From the NCBI RefSeq assembly GCF_000344685.1, contig NW_006920416.1, forward strand, positions 703,291 to 767,290: a DNA stretch of 64,000 nt. The letters are read 5' to 3'. A program made the translations under genes and the position numbers. Origin of the DNA: Gloeophyllum trabeum ATCC 11539 (Eukaryota; Basidiomycota; Agaricomycetes; Gloeophyllales; Gloeophyllaceae). Shown one piece after another: positions 34,279-45,211 of the stretch; position 1 is the first letter of the stretch; every line of letters starts with the position of its first letter. Under the pieces are notes generated by a model. The model was not told the DNA's origin, did not search any database, and saw nothing but the letters and a program-made list of their open reading frames with translations.

Positions 34279-36144
34279 AACGCCCTGGTGCGTCCGCATG
34301 CGCGGTGGGGGGTCATGAGGCTGATGGAGCGGCCCCGTGTAGATGCCTGCGTGCTCGGTGCCAGTGCGCCCTATAGACTCGGGCGCTGGTAGTGCCCGTC
34401 CGTATAGATTCCCTGGTCTCTTCTTTCTCTCTTCTCTGACTATAGTTTCCGCTTCTGCGTTTTATTAGACGTCATCCCTTCTCCCGTCTCCCTATTTATT
34501 AGATCATGCCTCCTACGGACGCTTCTCTTGCCTTTCTCATCTATCCCCCGTCCCGCCCCCGCTTGCGTTTGCTTCTAGATGTGCTGTAGGATCCGTGTTT
34601 AGAGAGTAGAGTCGCGAGTACGTTAGACGGAGGGGAGGAGCCGCCGACTAGATTACATAGACCCCGTATTACCTACCGTATAGCTAGTACATAATCTATT
34701 TATTCTCTCGTAGACCCGTGCGCGGGGGAGGTCAGGCGGTCGTGGTTGTGGCTTAACGCCGCATACAACGCTGTATCGTGACACATGCGTTGGCCATGCG
34801 TATGCGTATATGCGTGAGTGTGTGGATTTGTGGGACTGGCTGATGGTGGCATTCTGCGTCAGGTCGGCCGTTGGATTATGTGTCCTTGATGTACGCATTG
34901 GAATATTCCCTACCAGCAGTCAAGACACAGGGTGGTCTTTTATTCCATCCAAGTGAGTCGACCGTGCTTTGAGTTCTGATTTGTTGTCTTCAGGATGACG
35001 CCCGCGCAAGCTCAAGTATAGCATGGCAGTGATCCTGTCGCGGTGTTCCATGGTACTCACTCGGAGTGACTCCAGACATGCGCGCACCCTAGTGAGCACA
35101 GGGAGCGATGTATGATAACCCCCTGCGCGCGGTCCTGCTTACCTTGGTCTGGGCGGTTCAGACACCAAGGACCAGATGTCTTGTATGCAAGTCAGTCGAT
35201 GGACGTTCTTCAGGATAACGCCCCGCGCCAGTCTGGCGGGGCAGTGATCTGGTCGCTCGCCCATGGTGCTCGGGGTAAATCCAAACATGCGTGCACCTTG
35301 GTGAGCATAGCCTGAGGGGAGATTACTTATACGATGGATCCCTGCGCGCGGTTCCCTTCTAGTGATGTGGTCTACTCGGCTTACATGCCTTCGTCTGAAT
35401 ATTCCGGCTTGCGCATTGGCCTAAGCGGGTCAAGCGCGCCGCTTACCGCCTGAGGGGACTTTGCCGGGATCGCACTGAGGAGAGGTAGGGATGTTACCTG
35501 AGTGAGTGAATGGTGACATCGCATCCAAGTCCGCTGAGCACCATCAAAGTCCTCAATGATTTGAACGCGGCCTATGTTTTTCTGAGTGGACTGAGGAGAC
35601 AGGCATATAGACGTGTGCAGACAAATCGATAGCGAATGCGATTGCGACGACAAAACAAGACAAGGCAGAGATTACTACTGGTACAGGTACTACAACAATA
35701 GGCAAGACGCGACAGCAAATAATCAATCTAATAATCCAAGGATGAACGATAAACCAAGGTGGGTGAGCGAGGGGAACGGGAACTTCAATACAATATTCGC
35801 CGGGATTGGCACGGCAAAGGGGGCGGTAAGGTAAGGGGTCGGGGACGAGAATGCGAAGGGTTGTCCGAGGAAGATGGGAGGTGCGTGTACCGGGGATGGG
35901 GATGGGAAGAGTCCGCGGAGGATGGTTGGAGGTCTGTCAAAGACCCTGGGAGAGGTGGTCGGATGCGAGGGACTAGAAATATTTACTGGAAGACGAAGAG
36001 CGGTGCGGGCGTAAGGAGAGGATGCCGAGATGTGGGCATGATTTTAGCTGGCGGGAGAGTACGTGGGCTATAGGTGGGTGACAGGAAGGATTGTCGGTGA
36101 TCACGACGAAGTGACGACGCAGGAAGGGAGGATGCCACGAGAGG
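34279..36144. other. Intergenic region with a diverged tandem repeat
   Basis: T/C-rich 3' flank of the F-box-like gene, then the repeat at 34988-35365 and purine-rich sequence from about 35760 to 36060. The purine-rich part yields open frames of biased composition only. Confidence 0.45.
34988..35365. repeat. Diverged direct repeat, two copies, period about 220 bp
   Basis: CTTCAGGATGACGCCC at 34988 and CTTCAGGATAACGCCC at 35208 begin two stretches of about 158 bp. Both go on through GCAGTGATC, CCATGGT, CAAACATGCG or CAGACATGCG, GTGAGCA and CCTGCGCGCGGT. The copies differ by many substitutions, so the duplication is old. Confidence 0.7.
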
Positions 36145-36550
36145 TCATGACAGCTCCTCAAGTGACTCGGGTGTAGGTTCTCTCCGGGAGCTGGAGGTGC
36201 ATCCGTAGACGCATGTGCTGTCGGCGCTGTCTTCCCGAGCGACGGGGTCGCTCACGGAAATGGCAGGTTGCCATTCTGGATTTGGAGAGGGCTGCCTTTG
36301 CGACCCCTGCGCGACTTCCAATTCCGGTGAGCGAGCGACTTGGGTCTCGCCCCGCTTGGTGCACCCATACCTGCATATCCGCCCTTCAAGGTCGACTTCG
36401 GCGGGTATGGGGGATGCTGATGCGAGGAGGGTAACTTCATGTACAAGGTATGTTAGCCATTGAAAGTCACGGTACGAGGAAGATGATGCGCTCACGGAAT
36501 GAAAGGATTGTAAAGAGGGTCAGCAGGAGGAGGCTTGTGTTCGACTGCAT
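36145..36550 (-). CDS. Small secreted protein with repeated C-x-YGCT motif
   Basis: Two exons (36550-36496 and 36434-36145) encode 114 aa. The first exon plus the start of the second form a signal peptide (MQSNTSLLLLTLFTILSF, then LTLLASASPIPA). The mature part carries two copies of a short motif, CRYGCTKRGE and CVYGCTSSSRRE, about 50 residues apart, giving four cysteines in two C-x3-C pairs, separated by a proline- and serine-rich linker. It does not match a family I know. Its size, signal peptide and cysteine pairs fit the loose class of fungal small secreted or effector-like proteins. A TATA box at 36723-36731 supports expression from this strand. Confidence 0.6.
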
Positions 36551-36722
36551 AGCGTTGGGATGGGATGGAGAGTAATAGGAGGGGATCTCTAGAGAATTGA
36601 GGGATAGATGGATGTACGGAAGGGGTACGCCAAGGAATGTGAAGGGGAGCTGTTGTTCTGCCTGGTACAAGGGCAGGACACGAGTACTGCTGCGACCGTA
36701 GCGACGCCTCACCCCCTCCTCG

Positions 36723-36731
36723 TTTTATATA
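36723..36731 (-). promoter_or_regulatory. TATA box of the small secreted protein gene
   Basis: TATATAAAA on the minus strand, 173 bp upstream of the ATG at 36550. Confidence 0.5.
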
Positions 36732-38142
36732 CACCATCCTCATCCGCACCTCCCTACCACATATCAGCGCGCACAATACCACTGCCCGAACCAAGTCGAA
36801 AGGAGCGTCCGCGAAAGGAAACACACGACTTCGAGCAAAGCAGCCACCGATTACCGCATTTGGGACCACCTTTGTTGTATCGGGGGAAATTGCCTTTTCG
36901 GGAACAAACGTAGATGGAGGAGCAGCCGTTTTGGGCAGGCTCAAAGAGATAGAGAGGGAGGGTCTGGACGCTTGCGTACGTTCGCAGTGGAGATGCGAAG
37001 GTAGAGAAGAGAAGATGTGGGTGTCAGTGGTATATCGACTGCCATCACTATACGGCATCATTGACATACTGGTAGCCTGAACTAGCGGATGGGACTCCCA
37101 CTGAAGAATCGCCGAAACACGCCTTTGCGTCGTCATTCAAGGGTTCGTTCAAGGCGTAGAAGACAGGTCTTTAGTGAATTCTTTTTGTGCTTGCTATGGC
37201 TTAGGGCATGTCGCTCGACCTCTCTGGCCTGCTCGCTGTCGTCACTGGACCTCTACGAACCGCCAGTGGACGGGTTGCGACGGCGCTATCCGACTCCTTG
37301 ATCTTCTCGGGCGCAGAAGCCTCGAACTGGGCGGGCTTCGCTTGGGAATCCTGATTCCAACACTTGCACTGATTCGGCGCTTTCTATGTCCGAAGGAGGA
37401 GCGAACCAATCAGAGACCGCGATGTATGCGCGACTGGTTTGCCGGAACTTAGTGCGTACGACGCGCATACACTCTACAAGCTCCTGACCTTTGGAGGACG
37501 AACATACTATGAAACTCATTCTCGTTGACCCGAGGGAGGGGCTGATGATTTCTTGATGATCTCTTGAAACATTTCTATCCCTCATCCACCTGGAGACTGC
37601 GGAGGACCGCGTCGCATGCTACGGGACCTTGGGCTAGTCTCTCATCCACGATCTCCACCCTCTTTGTAAGCCCTGCGTCAGGTCACCCCTCAGTCAAGGA
37701 ACTGTAGCGCCCGTGTCCGGACTAACCTTATGTAAGACTCACATTTTCTCCGCCGTATTAGCTTGGCTCCCCGGGATCCTTATGGCTCGGGAAATCTGGC
37801 CAACAAGGGATTCAACGGCATGCTGCCAGGTGAACTCGGTCGACTCTCGGGTCTTCTCTACGCTCTGCAGGATCCCGCTATATCCGTACAACATGTTTCC
37901 TTTCAGGTAGGGCGTCGACATCCTCTGGTTGAACAGGCGGTGCTTGCGATTATTGCGCTTGGAACGACTACTGACGGGTGACCTTAACCTGTCGACGAGC
38001 GCGAGGCTACTTTGACTTATACCAAGCTTCGAGCCCTCAGACGGCGCCCAGGTGTGAGTACCACGTGGACGTTTAAATCAGAGACAGAATATCGGCTCCA
38101 ATCAATGAAAGCAGGACTAAATGCAACAAATGTGAACAAGCC

Positions 38143-38156
38143 GGGGGGGGGGGGGG
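38143..38156 (+). repeat. Poly-G run (14 G)
   Basis: Homopolymer read directly from the sequence; its true length is uncertain because such runs are error-prone. Confidence 0.9.
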
Positions 38157-39590
38157 TAAGATGACTTCGGTTGTAAGCAACACATGCTTTATTTTGAAAG
38201 TGATGAGCGAGGGATAGCAAGGCGGTTTCCAATCAAACTAAACCAGGTGATTGACCGAAATGCTCCGTTTCTAGCGGCTCCTTCCATTCACGGATCGGGG
38301 TCAGATTCAGCGGCAGTCGCCTCAGCCGAGAGAAATTGGGAAACCAAGCGGGGGTGAAAAGGTGCGCAGATTCTTACCTCCGCAAATTTAGTCCTGCAAC
38401 CGAAGCTGCAAACCTCTTCGGTCGGGGTGGGAGCGGGAGGCGGGGGGCTCCTTACCGCCAAGGTTTGCTCGGCAGCCTAGGTGGGATTTCAGTACTTACG
38501 GGCTATCGAAGACCATGACGTGCTGTCAACGCTTACCTGGATTGACTCCGAGCCACAGCCGTATTTGCAGATGTCGTCGCTGGGCGCGCGGACTGCTAAC
38601 ACGGCATTGCTCCCTGTCGACGAAGAGTGTGATCAGCTACGCCTAATCGCTGGGCTTATCTCCGCTAACCGACGAGAGCCAGGAAGCACGCTACGAGGGC
38701 GAAAGTTGTGGTTCGCATTTTCTTTTTGGCTTTGGGATTGGGGATGGGATCGATGGAATGGGAAGTTGATGGTGTTCCTTCTACATCCAGGACGACCGGT
38801 ATTTATGCCTCCTGCAGAAGAACCAATACGACAAGCAACGACCTGGACATGAGCACGACGTCGCTGTCGGCGCGCCTGTTCGCCTGGATTTTCGCAAGTC
38901 TGCAGTCTTTGACATTCCCAAATTCAGTTGAGCCTGAGGATCCAACAAGCTGATCCGCGGTGAGTGCGATATTGTGGATTCTCGCATGGACCCACTGGGA
39001 CGGCACCGACGCTCGCATCGTTGCGGAGTCACGGCATGAAAGCTGCAGTTTTACGAGCCTCCGTTATGCGACTTCCCAGGCACTGCAATCACTAGGATCG
39101 CGGGAGCATCGGTAGGCACGAAGGGGATGCGGGCCTTCGGAAGTGAGGTATTGACAAGCGCGAGTTTGAACAGACCTGTACCGCAAGTTGATTGGTTTCC
39201 TCTCCATTGACGGTCTCCAATTGCATTGAAGTAGATAGTAAGTGCAGCAACTTTAGCAGTATATCCTTACGCTGAAGTCCCAGCACCATAAGTACATAGT
39301 ATGCAAGGTATGCCGTACCTCGTCTGATGGGGCGGGCGCATCACGAAGCAGCGCTTCAGAGCGATGGCCTGATTACTTCCCGCGAAGTGGAGTAGTGCGG
39401 GATGACGGTGCTTCGGTACCGCCCACCAGAAGAACACGAATTCATGGTAAATGATCAAGACCACTGAGCCATCTCGCAACATCGAAATGGCCGAGTACGA
39501 GGCTTCCCAACACGGCCCGCTCAATCAACGGAATACCCAGGCACAACTACACTGACAGCAGGCAGCGGCCACAGCCTTCCCCTAGATTGT

Positions 39591-41410
39591 CTAGAGCTCC
39601 TCAGTCTTGTGTTTCGCGGCCTCCGTCTTGCAGACTCGCTTGTGGTTTGGCCAGTCCGCCGCCTGGCACTCCTTGCCACAATAGGAGACGTGCTTACATC
39701 TAGACTGACCTGAGCAAGAAATCCATCCGAGCAAGCAGGACGCCCACCTATCGCACGCCTTACTCAACCCGCCAAATCTAAACAACCTATCCTCAATAAC
39801 GGGATCCCGGTGGCCCCTCGTCCTCGTCTGCTGCACCTCCATCAACGCCGCCCTCTCCGGGCAGTCACCGAAACAGCAGCCATAGTAGTCGCGGTCGAGA
39901 CACTCCCACCGGTCGGGGACACTCATGATCATCCACGCGTGTCGGCGTCTCGTGGCCTGTGGTACGTTCACGTACTTCTCCAGTAGCTTCACCCAGTCGT
40001 CCACCCCTGTTAGCTTCTGTTGCCGTTTGCTGGCACGCCGGTGGAGGAAGTAGAAGAAGATGATGCCGTGCTTCGAAGTCGTTGCAGCACGCTCGAAGGG
40101 GGCCAGTCCGTACCTGCTGTACATTTGGTGCATCATGTTGGCCCACATGCGAGTTTGCTGCGAACAGCGCTAAGTGGGCTGTCTTGCTGGAGGAGCTGGA
40201 GGGACTCACCGTGACTTTATCACTCTCCCGCTCGATCTTGGCAGTGAGCTCTCGCGTGACGACTGCGAGCGAGTCTGGTGTCTGGCGGTTCCACGCTTCG
40301 TTTGGAAGGCCCTCAAGAGCGCGCGCGCAGATGGTGTTGGCGAACGTACTTTCGACCTTGATACCACCGCTGTCAATATTACCGGAAATCCCGCACCTGG
40401 TCGACTTACCCAGTCACCGATCAGAGCGCCCAAACCACCGGCCTGGCAGAACTTGACGAGGTGCGTGTTCTTCTTATAGATGGGGCTCATCGCGTCCGTC
40501 AGTGCGTCGCCAAAGGCGTCCCGGTACATCCGAACGGTAGACCACTCCACCAGCCGCGTCAGCGCCTTCTGCGAGCGCTCCTTGTCCTTCTTGTCCCTCG
40601 CCGGGTTGATGATAAAGGCGACGCACATGTCCGCGATGAAGAACATCATCTGGTACCCTGCCTGGTCCTTCTGGGACGTCGTCTGCTCTTCGAGGTACTT
40701 GTCGCGCGTCTCCTCGTCGAGGTCCGCATCCGAGTTGAGCAGCGCATCGGTCTGCGCAGCATGCTCGCGGTACTTGCCGACGTCAATGGGCTCGTCGAGG
40801 ATGAAGCTTTCCATGTCCGGGGCGGTGTCCATGAGGGCGCGCAGCCGCACGGGGCTGAGTTGTAGGAAGAGCCCGACTTCGTGGAGGCGTAGCCCGATGT
40901 CGTTGGCGTCTTTGATGTCGCAGAACTTGAAGTCTGACGTCTTCTTTTCGCCCATACGGGCGTTGTAGTAGAGGCGGAGGAGGGTCCGCATGCGTCTGAA
41001 CAAGGCCGGAATCTAAGTAGGTCATGTTATATCTGTATCTTGCGGACTATCTAAAGTACTACACCGACCTCTTTTAGTTCATCCTTTGCGATGGGCCCAC
41101 GTTTCATGAGGATACTCTGTATCTTCCCCAGGGTATCCGTCATTCCGGTAGCAACGGGCGGCTCGCGCAGAGGCGCAGGGCGGAACGATGTGGGAGATAG
41201 TGCCTCTCCAAACTGCTTCTGTGCAACACCCAAGTACGCATTGGTCAATCTCTGCCATACCTGCTCTCTGACAGGGTCCCCAGAGAGGTCAGCCCGCCGT
41301 GAACGGTGACGCTCTTGAGCACCCACGAACAGGGTGTTTGTGTCGAATGAATCTAGAGCGCCAACCCCGAGAGTACTGAGACTGGTGAGAAAGCTTTCGA
41401 GGGTATCCAT
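39591..41410 (-). CDS. MYND-type zinc-binding protein, copy 1
   Basis: Five exons (41410-41069, 41012-40410, 40356-40210, 40157-39748, 39699-39591) give 536 aa. The long N-terminal helical region has RRMRTLLRLYYNARMGEKK, LHEVGLFLQLSPVRLRAL and LVKFCQAGGLGALIGDW. A middle part reads MMHQMYSRYGLAPFE, and the C-terminal cluster CDRCKHVSYCGKECQAADW with NHKRVC matches the second half of a MYND zinc finger. The usual first Cys pair is not adjacent; CCFGDC about 45 residues earlier may serve. Function is unknown; MYND domains usually bind proline-rich partner peptides. Exons 2, 3 and 5 have exactly the same lengths (603, 147, 109 bp) as in the paralog at 59200-60981. A 1.1-kb transposon sits 26 bp upstream of the ATG, so the 5' leader and promoter are separated from the coding sequence. 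An in-frame upstream ATG lies inside that transposon and is not used here. Confidence 0.88.
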
Positions 41411-41436
41411 TTGTCCTGATCTGTAGGATGAGTACA

Positions 41437-42539
41437 TACGGTTGACCAGGAGTGTCAGGTCTATTTTGCATTTGCACTTCGCACTTGCGTTTGGCTGAGG
41501 GCACGCCGTGAGTTCGAATCCCTCTGAGAGCAACGGGCAAGGGGCCGTGGGAACGTCCCGGATACTGCCGTACCCCTGTTGTCGCTGTGCTCGACGTTGC
41601 CCGACGCGTTGTCGACGCTGTTGTCGGCGACGTCGACGAATGTTAAGCGATGAATATTCCTAAAAATACAAGGAAAAAATCGGTTCCTTCTGAGCTTATT
41701 GTACCAACCTATCTAATATCAATTATTCTGTTCATTTGAGGAGCTATGCGAGAAGTCGTTGCACAACCAACGTTGCGAGTCAAGAGGTGCGTTCAATATT
41801 AAGACAAACTCTACAATTGAGATAGGGAGCCTTGACGTGCGCGCCAATGTCAATGAAACTAATCCATATCCGACGCCGTTGCGCATTCCCCCTATACTAC
41901 TAGTAACGCGTCGTGGCGAATTGCAAGGGAGCAAACACACGCATGTTCGACGGTCCCGACCTGCTACCGCATTAGGTAGTCGGCAAGTGTGGGAAGGAAA
42001 TTGTGGCGTCTGCCACACACCCTTGGCCAGCCTTGCGGGCTTCAGCAACATGTGTGCTCTGTTAGCTGCAAATGCTGCATGGGCAGTAGATGAGTAAAAA
42101 TAGCGGCAGAATAAATGCGGTGGTGTGGTATCTGTGACGCGACCCACGATGAACTTCAACAAGACAAATCTAATATGGCCACACTATCCAGCACACTCTT
42201 CGAGGGCAAACTTTCACACAACACCTAAACATGTCTAGACATTTACACCCTAATAGTTGCAAATTTATGCCTGTTCAGAAGGATTACAATTTTTTCAGTA
42301 TTTGTTTGGGAGTTTCAGTGCAACCTTCGTCGACGTCGCCGACAACAGCGTCGACAACGCGTCGGGCAACGTCGAGCACAGCGACAACAGGGGTACGGCA
42401 GTATCCGGGACGTTCCCACGGCCCCTTGCCCGTTGCTCTCAGCGGGATTCGAACTCACGTCGTGCCCTCAGCCAAACGCAAGTGCGAAGTGCAAATGCAA
42501 AATAGACCTGACACTCCTGGTCAACCGTAGTACAGAGCA
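41437..42539. mobile_element. Inverted-repeat DNA transposon, 1.1 kb, 5-bp TSD
   Basis: The ends are almost identical inverted repeats of about 205 bp beginning TACGGTTGACCAGGAGTGTC; only a few bases differ. GTACA flanks both sides (41432-41436 and 42540-42544), giving a 5-bp target duplication. The repeats contain a tRNA T-arm-like box (GAGTTCGAATCC) and a GTCGACG-rich inner section. The 690-bp centre has no transposase-like frame, so the element is non-autonomous. Insertion was into the 5' leader of the MYND gene on the minus strand, and the near identity of the ends suggests it was recent. Confidence 0.88.
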
Positions 42540-44099
42540 GATGACAAGAGAACGCAACGCGCTGCTGCCGCGATGGGTTGTTGCGGCGGTCAAAAATAAA
42601 CGCGATCGATCGAGATCCGACGCTAATTAGCGTGCCAGTGCCACAAACGCGTGCAAGAGCTCCGAGGTGTATCGTTATTTGGCAATGGGGTCTATATTTT
42701 CTCGTTTACATAGATACATGATAACAGCAGCACGAGCCGCGTCGGCGAAGCGCTTGAGCTGAGTGTGTCTGCCATACGAGCCGAAGTTTGATCGTGAGAT
42801 ATTAGAGCGTATTTGCAAGGCCCAAAAGTTTGCGGAGAGAGGCGCTCCACTTTTCTGAAGGACTCACGGATCAGCGCGGCACGCTCTCTCAGCGAAGTAC
42901 GGCTGATTTTCGGTTTCCTCTAAATCGTGTCTAACTACCGCAAAAGTTGTACAAGGCGTATCGTAGGTACCTGTAGATGCTTGTTGAACAAGAATGAAGT
43001 CGAGTGAGTGAGAAATATGAGTTTTACAGACGACTTTGCGGCACGGGTGGAGCATGGGCTACCGGTTTAGGTAGGCAACCCTCGGCTAAATCCTCTGGAT
43101 CAGCAGCTCCAAATTTTGGATCAAAAGTCGTACTTTGGGCCTTGCAAATACGCTCTATTCAGCTCATAACATATTCCAGCCGTTTGCAGTTTGATGGGCC
43201 CATTTCTTGAAAATTATTTACAGTCGGACCATGTCGGAGAGGGGAATTCAAGTCCCCAAGGCCCCAACATCAGACCATTTGGACTCCTTTTAATTCCTGG
43301 GACGTCGCTGGCACCATGTCCGACAAACTCCAACTATATGTGACTTTCTGAAGTGATGGCCTAACGATCTGCAAACGGCTGTCATGGCCTGCATAAGCGA
43401 CTGAATGATGACATCCAAGTAGAAGTTGTGATAAAGAGCATAGCAGATGAAAGCGCGAATGTGAACTGTGGCGGCCGCGCGGAAGAAGTGGAAGATGATG
43501 GTGCCACGTGTAAAACCAAACAGAACTGCCAGTGCGAAGTCGAAAGAGAAGGCTCCAGGAGAGAAGCTCGCCAAGTCCATAGAACAGCCATCACAGAGCA
43601 CTTTGTCATAGTCAGAAACACAGGACAGGATGGATGAAACACTGATGGGGTGGGAAAGGCTTGTGCGAAGACTCCAAGAGCGCAGAGGTGAGGACACTTA
43701 GATGTCAACAGGGTAAGCTGTTTCCTCGCGACACCCACCTCCCTGCTGTTCTGTAGCTCAGTACTCATGGTTGTTCCGCAGGTAAGAATTTCCGTGCTTC
43801 GTATTCAGCGTCCATACCGCCGAGTCTTGATCTTGAGTCTTCAGTGTTCGTCATACAGCAAGTATTGAATGCTGGTCCTGCTAGCGCAGACGGCCACTCG
43901 CGGAGAGCGTCCGACGCCAGCTGAAGCTATAACAACCTCAGTTTCGATGGACCCGTGATAGGACAGATTAAATCGTCAATGTATCGGGATGGTCTGCTTT
44001 TTCTGAATGCTGACACTTACCTTTAGTGAGGTGGAGAAATGCCTGGCAGAGTTGGGAAGCAGCCGCCGCACTCTCTCATCCATGCTCCGTCCTGGATCC
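42540..44099. other. Intergenic region with a MITE
   Basis: Contains the former promoter of MYND copy 1 (next to the transposon) and the element at 43177-43381. A minus-strand stretch at 43382-43697 has hydrophobic protein-like character (FFRAAATVHIRAFICYALYH) and stops close to the MITE; it may be a gene fragment, but no model could be built. Confidence 0.4.
43177..43381. mobile_element. 205-bp MITE, copy 2
   Basis: Diverged copy of the element at 26667-26872, in the same orientation: the inner blocks CAGTCGGACCA, TTCAAGTCCCC and GGGACGTCGCTGGCACC align. Ends read CAGCCGTTTGCAG and, from the right, CAGCCGTTTGCAGATCGTTA. TC flanks both sides. Confidence 0.72.
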
Positions 44100-44979
44100 A
44101 GGCAACGATACCTCCAAGTTGAGATATCTGACCTTGGCCAATCCGGAAGAGTACTACGTACCTTCGAGATATGTTTGCATCAGGGACACCTCGAATTGCG
44201 CGGTATTAACTTCGCAGTAGGGTCCTGCGCGTGGAGCTCTCTGCATCTTTCCGTTAACCAACCCCAGATGTGCGTCACGCCCTCGCAGACAACGTGCCCC
44301 AGGCTGTGCGCCGCGGTCGGTGCTGTCCTTAATGCCAAAGGTTTCTACATATCGACATTCCGCAAGGGCGTAGCGTTCTCGACAATGCGCAGGATATGTG
44401 AGTTTCTATCCTTATGAACGTGATGTTCTGTTCATTTCGAGGTATCAGCGACGGCTTCCCCGTCCCCCAGTCAACAGAGACAGGCTCTGCCTATAAAAGG
44501 AGCACATAGTAAGGAGAGCCGAATTCTTGTGTAGGCCTCTTCCTATCATTTCTTCCTCCGAAAGTGAATCCCGTGGTCCGGGCATACAATGATCAAGGTA
44601 GTCATTTCCTTTGCTTACGGCTCCTCGTCTAATATTCATGGGTAGTGGAGGTCTTCGACGCCAGACATGAGTCATTCTGGCTGACCAGTATCGCCGCCTT
44701 CCACGTCTGCACGGGCCCGTCCCGGAGGACGCCGCCGTCGTCGTGATATACACTGTATCATGCAACGAGAACAGAGGCAGGATCAGTGTCAGCCGCCTCG
44801 AATGCTCTGTCGGTTTCAATGTGCTTGACGTGATCGTCCTGTCAAACCCGGGCGAGTGCTCGTGGGACAACATCGCGACGGGGGACGAGGAGAGCTTGGG
44901 CGTTCTCACCGATTGTAAAGATGACTTGAATGCCACTTCAGGTGATGAGTCGACAGACGACGACGGGGATATGATTTAG
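44100..44979 (+). pseudogene. Decayed copy of the acidic-tail unknown gene
   Basis: Aligns with the gene at 61243-62210 along its length: DTSKLRYLTLANPEEYYVPS, AWSSLHLSVNQPQMCVTPSQ, TFRKGVAFSTMRRI, then after introns RAYND, VEVFDARHESF, and the end CSVGFNVLDVIVLSNPGECS with an acidic tail. Compared with the other copy it has a 2-nt insertion after TSNC (about 44200) and a 1-nt deletion after HESF (about 44690). Both break the frame: the first gives a stop at LTSQ, the second reads to an early stop after TPPSS. It is therefore called a pseudogene, with the caveat that sequencing error could cause either change. Confidence 0.65.
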
Positions 44980-45211
44980 GAGATGTCGGATTTGTCAGTA
45001 TGCCGTTGCTCGCATATACTTCCTATCCCATCTGTATAATTATTTGACAACGTACCTCTGTTTGAGTACTATAGCATGATGAATATCTTAGTCTATTCGC
45101 ATCCGAGGATCCTAGAAGCGTTGACTATTAGGACCCTACGGAAGTACGTACTGTCGACAGTGCCCTGACCACTGCTGTTTCTGTAGACACGAACGGACTA
45201 AAGCGCGACCC

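Larger units (their letters stand above)
36551..39590. other. Region without a supported gene
   Basis: 3 kb with scattered frames of up to 214 codons that show no domain and often overlap on both strands. A minus-strand stretch at 37286-37585 looks mildly protein-like but could not be extended by splicing. A G14 run lies at 38143-38156. Confidence 0.4.

Noticed and set aside
33220..34299. Long minus-strand open frame of 359 codons opposite the GC-rich F-box-like gene
   Set aside because: Arg/His/Pro-rich composition is what GC-biased codons give on the reverse strand; the plus-strand frame has an F-box-like pattern.
41289..41540. Frame extending the MYND copy 1 protein upstream
   Set aside because: The extra codons lie in the transposon's inverted repeat; the same peptide is encoded in mirror position at 42430-42530.
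44007..44417. Intact 136-codon gene on the plus strand
   Set aside because: It matches the 61243-62210 gene only in part, and frame-breaking indels lie both upstream and downstream; called as a pseudogene.
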